Assembly (NCBI GenBank): GCA_900120415.1
Contig: FQLW01000006.1
Location: 682,001 to 746,000 of the forward strand
Length of the DNA: 64,000 bases
Reading direction: 5' to 3'
Source: Urmitella timonensis
GTDB lineage: Bacteria; Actinomycetota; Actinomycetes; Actinomycetales; Actinomycetaceae
The first letter of the stretch is position 1. The number at the start of each line of letters is the position of its first letter. This document shows positions 63,876 to 64,000 of the stretch, in pieces. Below the pieces are notes generated by a model. The model was not told the DNA's origin. It worked only from the letters and a program-made list of their open reading frames with translations, and ran no database searches. The translations under genes were made by a program, and so were the position numbers.

Positions 63876-64000
63876 GCGAAGTAAAAGCACCAGCTCCCCT
63901 ACCCTCAACAGGAATGAAAATGAAAGAAGATAAAAAAGGAACCAGCCCGGTCACCAAAGCCCTGCTTTACGTGGTCTTAATTGCTCTTACCTGCATATTT
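63872..64000 (+). CDS. Sugar ABC transporter permease (MalG-like), partial at window edge
   Basis: The ATG at 63872 overlaps the preceding TGA (ATGA). The first 43 residues include MSEVKAPAPLPSTGMKMKED and the beginning of a membrane helix (LLYVVLIALTCIF). The position after a MalF-like gene and the coupling imply the second permease. The remainder is outside the window. Confidence 0.8.
   Translation, partial: MSEVKAPAPLPSTGMKMKEDKKGTSPVTKALLYVVLIALTCIF

Overview
The window looks like a chromosomal segment of a moderate-GC (about half G+C by eye) actinobacterium, most likely Actinomycetaceae (Varibaculum/Mobiluncus/Actinomyces relatives). The markers are the fhaA-fhaB-pstP-rodA-pbpA-pknA-pknB signalling and cell-wall cluster, crgA, a class E sortase, the tiny actinobacterial ribosomal protein bS22 beside an excisionase-type HTH gene, DUF3180 in a folate operon, and an actinobacterial-style L10 leader. 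The genus is inference; no 16S gene is present.

Layout. 1-4.5 kb: truncated ABC exporter, LytR_C-domain protein, uracil permease, PaaI-type thioesterase. 4.6-15.3 kb: tRNA-Leu, then the FHA/phosphatase/SEDS/PBP/kinase operon on the plus strand, a class E sortase with a small membrane protein on the opposite strand, and crgA. 15.5-18.4 kb: two inositol-catabolism-like genes (iolG, iolE-like), rpmG and three tRNAs (Met, Thr, Tyr). 18.5-28.2 kb: large membrane protein, polar amino-acid ABC transporter, an 0.8 kb gene-free stretch rich in repeats, and a heterodimeric ABC exporter. 28.3-32.2 kb: rplJ-rplL with L10 leader, then a sortase-anchored surface peptidase whose signal peptide is out of frame across a run of eight G/C. 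32.4-44.1 kb: accessory-looking zone with an AlbA/ATPase/wHTH regulator and a Fic protein, each bracketed by direct copies of a palindromic repeat, plus a dicarboxylate symporter, a lipase-like hydrolase and a YdiJ-like flavoprotein. 44.2-49.8 kb: bS22, HTH, Trk/Ktr potassium uptake, radA, DUF3180. 49.8-59 kb: a minus-strand housekeeping run dacB-tilS-hpt-ftsH-folE-folP-folBK, diverging from ppa. 59.8-64 kb: NlpC/P60 hydrolase and a sugar ABC transporter behind a LacI-type operator, running off the right edge.

Working together: the kinase/phosphatase/FHA cluster, RodA-PBP pair, CrgA, DacB and NlpC/P60 hydrolase build and remodel peptidoglycan; sortase E could anchor proteins such as the LSYTG-ending peptidase. 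The most unusual signals are (i) the candidate phase-variable G8 tract in the surface peptidase and (ii) the two single-gene 'bookended' modules, in which unrelated wHTH-containing proteins (AlbA-type and Fic) sit between near-identical copies of their own private palindromic element. The second may be a genuinely undescribed arrangement of self-regulated or selfish regulator cassettes.
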